Part shown: one piece after another, positions 25,591 through 35,203 of the stretch
Layout of the letters: every line of letters starts with the position of its first letter
Position numbering within the stretch: the stretch's first letter is position 1
Notes under the pieces: model-generated
Databases searched by the model: none
What the model was told of the DNA's origin: nothing
What the model saw: only the letters and a program-made list of their open reading frames with translations
Made by a program: the position numbers and the translations under genes
Assembly: GCF_018861065.1 (NCBI RefSeq)
Contig: NZ_JAHKQO010000036.1
Coordinates: forward strand, 1 to 64,000
Length of the DNA: 64,000 bases
From: Paraglaciecola arctica
GTDB lineage: Bacteria > Pseudomonadota > Gammaproteobacteria > Enterobacterales > Alteromonadaceae
Direction: 5' to 3'

Positions 25591-27807
25591 TTAGTCTTTT
25601 TCAGTGCCATAATATTCGCCTGAGTAATAATGATCGCCGTAATAACTCATTTTTTGGGGTTCGGCTTGGGTGAGTACTGCGCCAATTACGTTGGCGTTTA
25701 GTCTGCGCAGGCGAGATACCGCTTCTTTTGAGACTTTGATTTTGGTTTCTTCTGCCTTAACGGCAACGATTACTCCGTCGACACTATTAGCGATAACACA
25801 GGCGTCGCTCACTGGTAGGGTTGGCGGGCCATCTAAAATGATGTGGTCAAAATGTTTCTTCAAAGACATTAAGGCACTAGTGAATTTTTCAGAGGTTAAT
25901 AACTCAATTGGATTGTGAGGTATTGTGCCGCAAGGCATCACGTTAAACTCTTTTTTGCCTGTTGGGTTAACAATACAATCACCAAAATTAGCGGTACCCG
26001 CCAATAAGTCAGTTAATCCCAGTTTATTTTCTAGTTTAAGATTTTTAATAACACTGGGTTTACGTAAGTCCACTTCCAGTAACAGGGTTTTACCCACTTG
26101 GCTATAAGCAGCAGCTAGATTCATAGCTAATGTCGATTTACCTTCAGAACCAGTCGCCGAAGTCACTAGTATGGTTTTAGGGGGGTTATCGATATTAGAA
26201 AACTGCAGACCAGTGCGAATAGTATTGATGCTCTCAGCAAATACACTGCGAGTATCGTTTATGTATTCCATCTCAGGAATACCATGGGCATCTTTTTTCT
26301 TCAGAACCATAGTAACGCCTAATGCGGGTACTTTAAGGTTTTCTTCTACCGCGTCTGTGGTGCGATAGGTGTTGTGCATTGTCTCACGTACAAACGCAAG
26401 TACCACACCAAAAAAAATACCAAATAATCCAGACAGTAATATGATCAGTTTTACGTTAGGTTTAATGGGTAACTTGGGCACAGTCGCTGAATCGATAACC
26501 TGTACATTTGAGGCATTAAAGTCCCCGCGAATATTGGTTTCCATCAAGCGCCCAATAAAAGACTCATAAATACGCCTATTGTTTTCTACTTCACGCTCTA
26601 ATGCTGTTAACGTGAAATTAGAGCCTTGCAATGATTGTATGCTCGCCCTTTCCTTATCAATTAGGTTTTCTATATTGCTCACTTGTTGGCGCGCTAGATT
26701 AAAGTCACTTTTGATACCTTCGACTATTTTAGCAATTTCAGCATTTAAACTAGCTTTAACACTTTTTAATTCGCTCACCGCTGCGATCATTTTAGGGTGT
26801 TTGGCTTTGTATCGTTCGTCTAACTCATTCACTTTACTTTGAGCGCTAGCTTGCTGTTTCACTAAGGCGCTGGCTGTACCATTTTGTAATACCGCATTAA
26901 GAGAATAAAATACCGGTGAGCCTGCAGGTAGATCTTTAACTTGCATATATGACTCTTCGGCACTGCCCAATTTTGTTTGGGCATTGATCAGTTGATTATT
27001 CAGGCTCTGCATACGTGAATTAGCATCTTGTTGCTGCAGATTAGTATCAACCATGCCTTGTTTAAGTCTAAAGTCTCGCAACTTGTTTTCTGAGGCGGTA
27101 AGTTGATTTTTTAAATCGGCTGATTGTTCGCTTAACCACGCTTCGGTATTTTTTACCTCACCTAGTCGGGCTTCTAAACCAAATTGAATATAAGCTTGGC
27201 TAAGCGCATTTACTATCTCGGTCGCTAATTGCGGGTCATCCGATTGATAACTTAGATTAATCACTTGGCTTTGTTTGCCGCCGCTTACCGCTAACCCCGA
27301 TTGAATTTCTGCGGCTAACATCACTTTAATTTCGATATCTGATAAAGGTTTGGGGGCTTCCTTCTTTTCGGCATTACCAAATAAAGCGGATACTTCTGCT
27401 TTGATTTCGCTGATAAGCGACTTTTCTTTGGATTTATTTTCTTGTTGTTGTTTTTTGTATTTTTCAACTAAATCCAATTTATTCACTACCGTTTCAGCAA
27501 TAGAGCGAGACTGAATTATTTCGTATTGGGTTTCGTAAAATAAAAAAACTAGCGCCGAAGCGATGTACTGTTCCTCACGAGCCGCATTAGGTTGTTGTGG
27601 ATCGGCCAATATTTTAGTGGTAGCTTGATAAATAGGAGTGGCTGTACTCGCAATATACACACCCACTAACAAACAACATAAGGTAACAAATAGTATCCCC
27701 CATTTAGCTCGTTTAATAATTCGCCAATATTGACTAAAATCAATCACTTGTTCTTCTTGATTGATAAGTTTATCCATTTCCATATTACTAGTTTGTTGAA
27801 ATGCCAT
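25591..27807 (-). CDS. Wzc-like polysaccharide co-polymerase with tyrosine autokinase domain
   Basis: The 738-residue protein has an N-terminal Wzz domain between two membrane segments (about 35-60 and 455-475) with a long periplasmic coiled coil, and a cytoplasmic BY-kinase domain. Walker A is SATGSEGKST (550-559), Walker A' is LLLEVDLRKPS and Walker B is HIILDGPP. The C terminus carries a tyrosine cluster (722, 723, 727, 728, 732, 733). Phosphorylation of this tail and its removal by the CpsB-like phosphatase control chain length and export. It starts 29 bp after the Wza-like gene. Confidence 0.93.
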   Translation of the reverse strand: MAFQQTSNMEMDKLINQEEQVIDFSQYWRIIKRAKWGILFVTLCCLLVGVYIASTATPIYQATTKILADPQQPNAAREEQYIASALVFLFYETQYEIIQSRSIAETVVNKLDLVEKYKKQQQENKSKEKSLISEIKAEVSALFGNAEKKEAPKPLSDIEIKVMLAAEIQSGLAVSGGKQSQVINLSYQSDDPQLATEIVNALSQAYIQFGLEARLGEVKNTEAWLSEQSADLKNQLTASENKLRDFRLKQGMVDTNLQQQDANSRMQSLNNQLINAQTKLGSAEESYMQVKDLPAGSPVFYSLNAVLQNGTASALVKQQASAQSKVNELDERYKAKHPKMIAAVSELKSVKASLNAEIAKIVEGIKSDFNLARQQVSNIENLIDKERASIQSLQGSNFTLTALEREVENNRRIYESFIGRLMETNIRGDFNASNVQVIDSATVPKLPIKPNVKLIILLSGLFGIFFGVVLAFVRETMHNTYRTTDAVEENLKVPALGVTMVLKKKDAHGIPEMEYINDTRSVFAESINTIRTGLQFSNIDNPPKTILVTSATGSEGKSTLAMNLAAAYSQVGKTLLLEVDLRKPSVIKNLKLENKLGLTDLLAGTANFGDCIVNPTGKKEFNVMPCGTIPHNPIELLTSEKFTSALMSLKKHFDHIILDGPPTLPVSDACVIANSVDGVIVAVKAEETKIKVSKEAVSRLRRLNANVIGAVLTQAEPQKMSYYGDHYYSGEYYGTEKD

Positions 27808-27836
27808 TTACTGCGCCCTTATCTACTGACTCAATT

Positions 27837-28367
27837 CTAAAAGAAACTTTCATCTATGGTGATCACGTCACCAGGTTGCACTTCGTCCCCTAAAGTGACT
27901 TTTCGTCTTTGTGACTCATTACCTTCTGGTAGCAGATAAATCTCTTTTTTAGAGGCTCTTTCAGTAAATCCCCCTGCAATTGTTATCGCCATCTGCACTG
28001 TCATATTGGTTCTATAGGAATAACTACCAGGTTTTTTTATTTCGCCGTTAATATAAAACGGGCGATATTCAGATACTGCAACGGTTACGCTAGGCTTTTT
28101 TAAATAGTCATCACCAAACAATTTCGTCAAAAGGGCTTCTACTTCGATAACTGTTTTACCTTTAACTTGCACTTGACCTAACAGTGGTACCGAAATGTTG
28201 CCGTCGTCAGATATTTTGGCTTCTTTTAAGCCCAGTTCTGGTTCATTAAAAACAGTGACCGAAATCACGTCACCGGTCGACAATCGATACACCTTTCCTT
28301 CTTGCGCTAACACCACAAAAGACTGTAAAAACAGTATTCCTAGCAATAGTTTACATATGTTCCTCAT
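27837..28367 (-). CDS. Polysaccharide export protein (Wza-like, SLBB domain)
   Basis: The 176-residue protein has a signal peptide (to about residue 22, VVLAQ), a Poly_export domain (YRLSTGDVISVTVFNEPEL) and one SLBB domain (PFYINGEIKKPGSYSYRTNMTVQ). It lacks the lipobox Cys and the long C-terminal region of Escherichia coli Wza, so it resembles short periplasmic export proteins that work with a separate outer-membrane barrel. Such a barrel gene lies immediately upstream in the operon. Confidence 0.9.
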   Translation of the reverse strand: MRNICKLLLGILFLQSFVVLAQEGKVYRLSTGDVISVTVFNEPELGLKEAKISDDGNISVPLLGQVQVKGKTVIEVEALLTKLFGDDYLKKPSVTVAVSEYRPFYINGEIKKPGSYSYRTNMTVQMAITIAGGFTERASKKEIYLLPEGNESQRRKVTLGDEVQPGDVITIDESFF

Positions 28368-28403
28368 TACGACTCCTTTTGAAACAACTTATTCTTAAAT
28401 ACT

Positions 28404-29546
28404 TTAAAACGATGCATTGGCACCTAGGGTTACAATACTTGCGTCATAGTTGTAAAACTCCAATTCAGAGTCTCTTTTTTTGTTTTTATATTCGACGTAG
28501 AGCTGTAACCAATATTTTGATTGATAGCTTAGTTTTGCCGTTAAATTTTTCAATTCATCTTTGCGGCTTTGGTTATTATTATAATCAAAGTCGGTATACC
28601 GATAACCAATACTAAATTGAGTGTTACTGGTAAATTCATGCGCTAGATTAATGTCATATTCACTACTGATATAACCACCTAAGGATTGCTCTGCGCTTTC
28701 TCTAGCAGCTCTGCTAGCGCCTATTTTTAAAATGGAATAGGTGTTTGGTTTCCACACCATATCTAAGAAATATGACAAACCTGAGAGATCAGCTAAGTTT
28801 TCCACGTCATAATCTACATCTTGATAGCCGATTTTAAATGTACTCGAGGTAATAGCAGTAGCGTTCCATTCAACCCCAACAAGATAAGATGTTTGGCGAC
28901 TAGAATTATCAACAAACTGGGTATTTTGATAGTCAAGTTGTACAGCGCTGGCTTCTAACAACAACCTAGTTTTAGGTGCAACGCGATAAAAGAAAGTACC
29001 TGTGACCGTATCACTATTGTAATCACGAAATTCTTGACCATTATTTGTGTATTCCAGTTGTTTGTAGGCATATTTCCCCACTAACTGCCCAGTACTTTGT
29101 TTAGTGCCATAAAACAATGAAGCAGATATACCTTTGGTAGTGCGTTGATTTAATTCGTCTAACTTCTGCGACAACGCATTAGTACTGCCGGGTTGCTCGA
29201 TACTATCTTGATAAGCAAAACCAAGATCACTGGCAAACTTATGGCTCAGATCTAATTTTGCTTTAACAAACATCTCATGTTCAAAATAATCTAGGCTACT
29301 GTTGTCTTGGTACTTGGCGTAATTTCCTTTGTAGAGAGCTTGAAAATCGTGTTTACCGTATTGAGTGGCATAGGCAAATTCAGGAGCAACTTTGATAATA
29401 GTGTCGTCGACTTCGGCTGAAGTACGATAAATATTGCTATCTTGATGGACACTTAAATCAACCATTGGCGTAAGCCCAACTTCTTGAGAAGTTGCAAATT
29501 TGGCACACAGACTCAAGATGACCAGGTATGCTAATCGAAGATTCAT
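28404..29546 (-). CDS. Outer-membrane beta-barrel protein of the EPS export machine
   Basis: The 380-residue protein has a signal peptide (MNLRLAYLVILSLCAKFATS) and a body of alternating short amphipathic strands rich in Tyr, Asp, Ser and Thr (for example TQFSIGYRYTDFDYNNN), ending in a terminal aromatic (GANASF) as expected for barrel assembly. Family-level similarity appears to be to EPS-locus barrel proteins of the EpsL/BBP_2 kind. It probably forms the outer-membrane exit paired with the short Wza-like protein. It overlaps the preceding gene by 4 bp. Confidence 0.75.
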   Translation of the reverse strand: MNLRLAYLVILSLCAKFATSQEVGLTPMVDLSVHQDSNIYRTSAEVDDTIIKVAPEFAYATQYGKHDFQALYKGNYAKYQDNSSLDYFEHEMFVKAKLDLSHKFASDLGFAYQDSIEQPGSTNALSQKLDELNQRTTKGISASLFYGTKQSTGQLVGKYAYKQLEYTNNGQEFRDYNSDTVTGTFFYRVAPKTRLLLEASAVQLDYQNTQFVDNSSRQTSYLVGVEWNATAITSSTFKIGYQDVDYDVENLADLSGLSYFLDMVWKPNTYSILKIGASRAARESAEQSLGGYISSEYDINLAHEFTSNTQFSIGYRYTDFDYNNNQSRKDELKNLTAKLSYQSKYWLQLYVEYKNKKRDSELEFYNYDASIVTLGANASF

Positions 29547-29953
29547 TTAATCAATTCCTTAAACCATCCCCAAATACCCAATGAAAATCCCTCAAATAAG
29601 TTTATCCCCAGCGCTGATTTAACTAAATACAACACTAGCAAACCAAATAAGATGCAAAAACAAAGCCATAAACTGGCTATGAGGGTGACCATAAATGCAG
29701 ATATACGTTTTTCGCGGCGAGAAAGGGATCGATAATTACGCCCAATTAAAAAAACGTAATACAGTTGTTGCGGGATAAAAGGCACTTTAAGGGTACCACG
29801 CACATCAACCTTGTGTCGGCCCCATTTCCTTGCACCTAATGCTACTTTTAAGTGCAATAATTGTTCTTCAGTAAAACTTTGCGCAACATGTTGGGGCATT
29901 CTGTCCAGCAACTTTCGAATTGCGACTTCCTGTCTAATTTTTTGTTCGTCCAC
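29543..29953 (-). CDS. Unknown membrane protein, first gene of the minus EPS arm
   Basis: The 136-residue protein is not recognised. The N-terminal 80 residues are charged and soluble-looking (ALGARKWGRHKVDVRG, FIGRNY-like LIGRNYRSLSRREKR). A hydrophobic region at about 84-112 forms one or two membrane helices, and the tail may dip into the membrane. It is translationally coupled (4-bp overlap) to the outer-membrane barrel gene and leads the minus-arm operon, so a structural or regulatory EPS role is likely but unproven. Confidence 0.65.
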   Translation of the reverse strand: MDEQKIRQEVAIRKLLDRMPQHVAQSFTEEQLLHLKVALGARKWGRHKVDVRGTLKVPFIPQQLYYVFLIGRNYRSLSRREKRISAFMVTLIASLWLCFCILFGLLVLYLVKSALGINLFEGFSLGIWGWFKELIK

Positions 29954-30318
29954 TACTTCACGCCTAACTCAAAAGACCTCGTTGACAGTTATGTCTGAAT
30001 GCCTTTGATTTTTTGATACACTGAGCAAAATTGTACCGTATTGAATCACTAATAAACACGCAATTTATACAGAAACTATCGTTTTGCTTTGTTCATCACC
30101 CAGCAATCTAAAATCATAACTTTCTTTTTGTAAATCAATTTACTAATTCTTTAATAAAAGCAATGTACGTTGTTACTTTTTTGTGATTTGCTACTACAAA
30201 ACAACCCGATTTTTTAAGACACTTACCAAAAAGCCAGAGTAACATTCTTGCATAGCATAACCTCATTTAATGGAACACTGCGCAAACTAAAAGAACATCC
30301 ATCTGGCTAGTTAACGAT
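29954..30318. other. Intergenic region upstream of the minus EPS arm
   Basis: This 365-bp AT-rich region should contain the promoter of the leftward EPS operon and the 3' end of the oligopeptidase gene. No convincing -35/-10 pair, sigma-54 site (checked on the minus strand for GG-N10-GC) or T-tract hairpin was identified by eye. Confidence 0.4.
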
Positions 30319-32481
30319 TTACTTATCAACCCCATGTGCAGCAAGAGCAAAAGCATATTCTTCGGCATAATCTTTTAAACGCCCATATCGGCCGGTATTC
30401 GAATAATGCCCTGCTCCCATATTCATGCGCATTAGCAGTAAATTATTATCGGTTTTGGTGGCGCGCATTTTGGCGGTCCATTTTGCGGGCTCCCAATAGG
30501 TTACGCGAGGGTCGTTCAGACCACCAGTCACTAACATAGGTGGATATTCTTTGGCTTGAATGTTGTCATAGGGGGAGTAACTTTGCATATATTCAAACAC
30601 TTCTTTGCTTGCCAGAGGGTTACCCCATTGACCCCATTCGGGAGGTGTTAATGGTAAGGTTTCATCTAGCATGGTATTGAGTACATCAACAAATGGCACG
30701 GCAAGGGTGACCGAACGCCATAACTCTGGCGCTTGATTGATTACCACGCCCATTAACTTACCACCAGCGCTACCTCCCTTGATAGATATGTTACCTTTAG
30801 CAACATATTTCTTATTGATTAGGTGTTGTGCCACATCAACAAAGTCATTAAAGGTATTGGTTCTTTTATCCAATTTACCATCTAAATACCATTGGTAACC
30901 CATTTCATCGCCACCACGCACATGAGCAATTGCAAATGCAAAACCTCGGTCGAGCAGACTTAAACGAATCGTAGAAAAACTTGGGGGCATGCCAATACCA
31001 TAACCACCATACGCATATAGGAACAAAGGTTGAGATCCGTCTTTTTTAAAGCCTTTTTTGTACACTATGCTAACAGGTACTTTAACGCCATCCCGAGCGT
31101 CAGCCATTATACGCTCTGTGGTGTATAAACTTTTATCGTAACCAGAAGGGATAGTTTTAGCTTTGCGTAAATTTAGCGTTTTACTGGTCACGTCGTAATC
31201 ATAGGTGCTATCAGGAGTAATCATGGATTCGTAGTTTATACGCAGTTGTTTTTGTGAAAACTCAGGATTATTCCCCAAACTGACACTCGCTACTTTTTCA
31301 GGCAATTCGATTTCATAACCCTTACCTTGATTAGGTAAAATACTGATTGACTCTAACCCTTGAATACTTTGACTAATAGCCACAAAGTCTTTAAATACTT
31401 GGAGGCCTTTAAAATATCGGCTGTCTGAACCGGCAAAAACTGTCTGCCAGTGTTCGTATTGCATTTGCTTTTCTGGCGTCTTGGCAATTCTGAAATTAAC
31501 GTGGGTATCATTGAGCAACATATAAAAATAGCCGTTGCCATGATCAACGTCTAATTTAAAGTTTTGTTCTCGGGTATTGAGCATTTTTGGGGGTTGGGTT
31601 AAATCGGCCATAGGCACAACTGACACTTCTGTTCTATCAGAGTCACCCGTGCGCAATAGTAAATATTGCTCGCTACTGGTAACTTCAAATCCCAAGTAAA
31701 AGGATTCGTCTTGTTCAGTCACTAAGACTTTATCGGTACTTTGTTGCGTTCCTAGAGTGTGCAGGTTCACGCTCAGTGGTAGCCATTTTTCTTGTCGTAA
31801 TAACGAATAAATAAGACTTTGACTATCTTGGCTAAACTGAACATCACCAGTTGTATCAGTTAACTCATCGGCAAAATATTCATTGGTCGTTAAATTTTTG
31901 ATTTTGATGATACTTCGTTCGCTACCGTCAGTGTCAATCGAGTAGGCGAGGAGTGTATTGTCTTGGCTAATATCCTAATCACCTAAGGAAAAGTATTCAT
32001 GCCCTTGTGCTAGCTGGTTCTCATCTAAAAATACCTCTTCAACGTCGCTATCTAATTTGCGCCTAACCCACGTTCTGTATTCTTTTCCAGGCTGAAAGTA
32101 CCAGCGATATTCATAGCCGTTTTTTTGCCAAGGCACTGAGGTATCAGTTTCGTCCACTCGACCTTTAAATTCCTCAAATAGCGTCTCAATCAATGGTTTG
32201 TGCTGCGCTACAAATTTTCCGTAGTAGTCGTTTTCAGCGTTAAGATAATCAAGCACTGGCTTATCGTTTACTTCGGGGTAATCTTGATCTCTAAGCCAAT
32301 GATAATTATCGGTTAGGGTTAGCCCATGATACTGAGCTTGATGAGGTTTTACTTGAGCCTTAGGTGCCGCGACATCTAATTGTGATAAACGGGGGAATGA
32401 CTCAGATTTTTTTGTACTACTGCATGCGGATAACAAAGACAAAATAACGATTCCTACACTTAATTTTAAAAATACCTTCAC
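30319..32481 (-). pseudogene. S9-family oligopeptidase (PtrB/prolyl-oligopeptidase-like), interrupted by an in-frame amber codon
   Basis: Two coding stretches (31975-32481 and about 30319-31974) lie in one frame and are separated by a single TAG at 31975-31977. Reading through, ...EYFSLGD*DISQDNTLLAYS... continues without a gap to the end, for about 720 codons, the normal length. The N-terminal part has a lipobox (LLSAC, Cys20) and the start of the propeller; the C-terminal part has the Ser site GGSAGG, Asp region GGLNDPRV and His region GAGHYSN. A change such as TGG to TAG would explain it. A fragment from an internal GTG at 31770 could still be made but would lack export and part of the propeller. 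Confidence 0.85.
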
Positions 32482-32619
32482 GTTTAAATTCCTTCTATAA
32501 AAAGTATTGATGATTTGATGCTACCCCTACCTACTAGCTACTATCTACTAACTTCAATTCACTGCTTTTTCTGCCCTTCTCAGCTTTCCTCTGCCCTCCT
32601 CTGCATTTCTCTGCAGTTT

Positions 32620-33855
32620 TCATCGCCCCTCAGAAAAATGCTCACTGATGGTCCTAAACATAGCATAGTGTTTGGCTTTCCAATTTAAACTTTTATCTGT
32701 GAAACGATAATTAGCTGAATTCTTTACTACGACCAACTTTTGATCAGGATCAATATAGATATATTGATCATAAATACCCTGAGCCGCAAATTCGTCTTTT
32801 GCGCCAAGTGGCAACCACCATTGATACCCATAACCAAACGAAGACGATGAGTCGGGATTATTTTCGCCCGGAAGTAAATGCGGCGCATCGGCTGTGGTTG
32901 AATCCACCACCCATTGTTTGGGTACTATTTGCTGTGTAGTATTTTGCTGATCAGTCCAGGCACCTTGATTAAGGTACAACCAACCTAACTTCGCGTAGTC
33001 ACGGAGTGTCACGTTTAAGCCACCTAAGGCGAGCTCCATATTATTGTCATCTGCTAACCAATATGCAGGGTATTCCATGCCAAGGGGCTCCCAAATTTTG
33101 TCAGTCAAATATTGAGTTAAGCTTTGCCCTGTGGCACGAGTTAACAGCATACCTAAGACTTGGGTATCTATGCTTACGTAGTGATGATAGGTGCCTGGAG
33201 TTCGTTCGCGAACAAGCGATGCTGAAAACTCATCCAAAGAAGTACCAAATGCTGTGGCACGAGAAAACCGATTAATATCAGAATTAAAATCACCATAGTC
33301 TTCATTAAAACGCACACCAGAAGACATTTGTAAAACATCTTTAATACTCACGCCTTCGTAGCCACTGCCCACTAATTCTGGCACATAATCAGTGACCGCC
33401 TCTTCAATACTGGAGACATAGCCTTCTTCAATTGCAATCCCCATTAAGGCCGAAACGAAAGATTTAGCCACCGAAAATGAGATATGTTGTTTGTCTTTCC
33501 CATGACCTAACCAGTAATTTTCGTAAACGATCTTGCCTTCTTTTAATACTAAGAATCCCGTTGTTTGCGTTTCATCTAGAAATTCAGTTAAAGACTTGGG
33601 CTGTCCTTTATAAGTAAATACTTTGGGGAGCGGTTTAGGCTCTTCGGGGAATTCAAAAGCATTGGTGCTGGCTGGAATAACAGTTGAATTAAATGACTCA
33701 TACATAGATAAAAAATTAGCGGCTATTTTATCTTCATCGTATAAGGTCACGGCTGTATACAAACGAATAAGGTTTTTTTGATAGATAACCAATAACACTA
33801 ACACTACAATCAAAAAGCCAAGACCGATGCCTTTTACACTTAGTTTTTTTATCAT
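32620..33855 (-). CDS. Beta-lactamase-fold serine hydrolase, membrane-anchored
   Basis: The 411-residue protein has an N-terminal membrane anchor (IGLGFLIVVLVLLVIY) and a beta-lactamase/class C-like domain with the SxxK motif in ISFSVAKSFVSALMG, plus YHHYVSIDTQVLGMLL and a C-terminal strand region (AAQGIYDQYIYIDPDQKLVVV). Such proteins are often esterases or D-amino-acid peptidases rather than antibiotic-degrading enzymes. ATG 33855 is chosen because GGGAAG lies about six bases upstream; Met at 33882 would put that site inside the gene. It is a monocistronic minus-strand gene between the oligopeptidase and the ABC operon. Confidence 0.85.
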   Translation of the reverse strand: MIKKLSVKGIGLGFLIVVLVLLVIYQKNLIRLYTAVTLYDEDKIAANFLSMYESFNSTVIPASTNAFEFPEEPKPLPKVFTYKGQPKSLTEFLDETQTTGFLVLKEGKIVYENYWLGHGKDKQHISFSVAKSFVSALMGIAIEEGYVSSIEEAVTDYVPELVGSGYEGVSIKDVLQMSSGVRFNEDYGDFNSDINRFSRATAFGTSLDEFSASLVRERTPGTYHHYVSIDTQVLGMLLTRATGQSLTQYLTDKIWEPLGMEYPAYWLADDNNMELALGGLNVTLRDYAKLGWLYLNQGAWTDQQNTTQQIVPKQWVVDSTTADAPHLLPGENNPDSSSSFGYGYQWWLPLGAKDEFAAQGIYDQYIYIDPDQKLVVVKNSANYRFTDKSLNWKAKHYAMFRTISEHFSEGR

Positions 33856-33950
33856 TTTTTCTTCCCATTTGTACAGCGCCAAAATACAGCTTTAGGCTAT
33901 CACCTTAAATGAGACTTAGATAAAAAACCATCGAAGAGTGCACAAAACCA

Positions 33951-33981
33951 AAAAAGCCGAGTATTGAATGCTCGGCTTTTT
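33951..33981. terminator. Strong bidirectional intrinsic terminator
   Basis: AAAAAGCCGAG (33951-33961) pairs perfectly with CTCGGCTTTTT (33971-33981), an 11-bp stem with a 9-base loop and A/T tracts on both sides. It lies 33 bp after the stop of the last permease gene and would end the leftward ABC operon before the hydrolase gene. Confidence 0.9.
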
Positions 33982-34013
33982 ATTAAGGCCTAGTTTTAGC
34001 AAGTTAACATCAC

Positions 34014-35201
34014 TTACCTTGCAGATTGAAACGCCACTATCACTGGCACTCTGGCAGCTCGCCAAGCGGGGAAAAAACCACTAACAAATCCAATAATTAA
34101 GGCCAAAGTGATACCTTGAATAAACAGCTCTGAGGTAAGCTGAAAACTAAACACCACTTGGGTAAAACTGCCTCCTAGCGTGGACGCATTCATACCGTCA
34201 AAAAATATAAACGCGGCTAACGCCCCCACTAAACTACCAATTACAGCTAACGTCATAGCCTCAACCATAGTGCCGATAAAGGCCGACAAAGAACTAAAAC
34301 CAATGGCACGTAATGTGGCGATTTCCATAGACCTATCAGAGACTGAGGTATACATAGTATTGAGCGCGCCTGCTAAGGCTCCCAACGCCATAATTGAGCT
34401 GATCACCCAGCCAAAAATTGCCATGTATTCGAGGCTTTTACCTTGAGTGGCAAAATAAGCGGATTCAGTTTGCACTTCATGTGTCAGCCTGGGTTCTGAT
34501 TCTAAATATTCATTTATGGCCGTTAGATCATCAGATGAACCAATTCTTGCTCTCACCGTCTGATAGGAGCTACCACGGTTGTACAAATTTTGAATCACCT
34601 TAGCATCTGCCCATAACTCGCTTTCAAACACATTGCCACCTGTTGAAAACACCCCGACTACTTTCCACGTATATTTACCAAATCGAATCTCCTGACCTAA
34701 GTCAAAACCATCGAACTCACGTAATATGCCCGCGCCAACAATTAACTCATCTGTGCCGGGTGTAAACATTCGCCCTGCAGTTAAAGTAAAGCCATTGCGC
34801 ATGTCCACGCCTCGCTGACTTAAGCCTCGAAGAGGAATATTCGCTTCCTGTTGCGTGCTTTTCTTTACCCCGTCCACTATCACATATAACTCGGGCGAGA
34901 CTAACGGCCCCTGTTCATCTTTGAGAATACCTGGCGCATTTTCGATTAAATTGACCTGTTCCCTTGAGGCAGAACTGTTTAACTCTGCGGCAGACCCGGT
35001 GCGCATAAAAAAGGCGACATCATCAGATCCAGCACTTTGCATGGTGGCTTCAAAGCCTTTAGCCATAGCTAAAAAGGCTAATAAAATCGCGACCACCACT
35101 GCGCTGGCAAAAACCATCGCCAGTGACATCCATAACCGTCTAGGCAAGCTACGAATATTCATCACTATGACAGCGGTACTTTGTGACATTAGATTACTCA
35201 T
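34014..35201 (-). CDS. ABC transporter permease (FtsX/MacB type)
   Basis: The 395-residue protein has an N-terminal helix (about 22-45), a large periplasmic MacB-like core domain (about 50-260) and three C-terminal helices (FGWVISSIMALGALAGALNTMY, GTMVEAMTLAVIGSLVGALAAF, LIIGFVSGFFPAWRAARV). It is the last gene of a leftward operon of adaptor, ATPase and two permeases and begins 2 bp after the other permease. The likely partner set is a MacAB-like exporter. The substrate is unknown. Confidence 0.88.
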   Translation of the reverse strand: MSNLMSQSTAVIVMNIRSLPRRLWMSLAMVFASAVVVAILLAFLAMAKGFEATMQSAGSDDVAFFMRTGSAAELNSSASREQVNLIENAPGILKDEQGPLVSPELYVIVDGVKKSTQQEANIPLRGLSQRGVDMRNGFTLTAGRMFTPGTDELIVGAGILREFDGFDLGQEIRFGKYTWKVVGVFSTGGNVFESELWADAKVIQNLYNRGSSYQTVRARIGSSDDLTAINEYLESEPRLTHEVQTESAYFATQGKSLEYMAIFGWVISSIMALGALAGALNTMYTSVSDRSMEIATLRAIGFSSLSAFIGTMVEAMTLAVIGSLVGALAAFIFFDGMNASTLGGSFTQVVFSFQLTSELFIQGITLALIIGFVSGFFPAWRAARVPVIVAFQSAR

Positions 35202-35203
35202 AA

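Noticed and set aside
3415-30318. Search for lasso B1 (PqqD-like) and B2 (transglutaminase-like) genes among the EPS genes
   Set aside because: No protein of the right size carries the RRE winged-helix pattern or a Cys-His-Asp transglutaminase pattern, so none is claimed.
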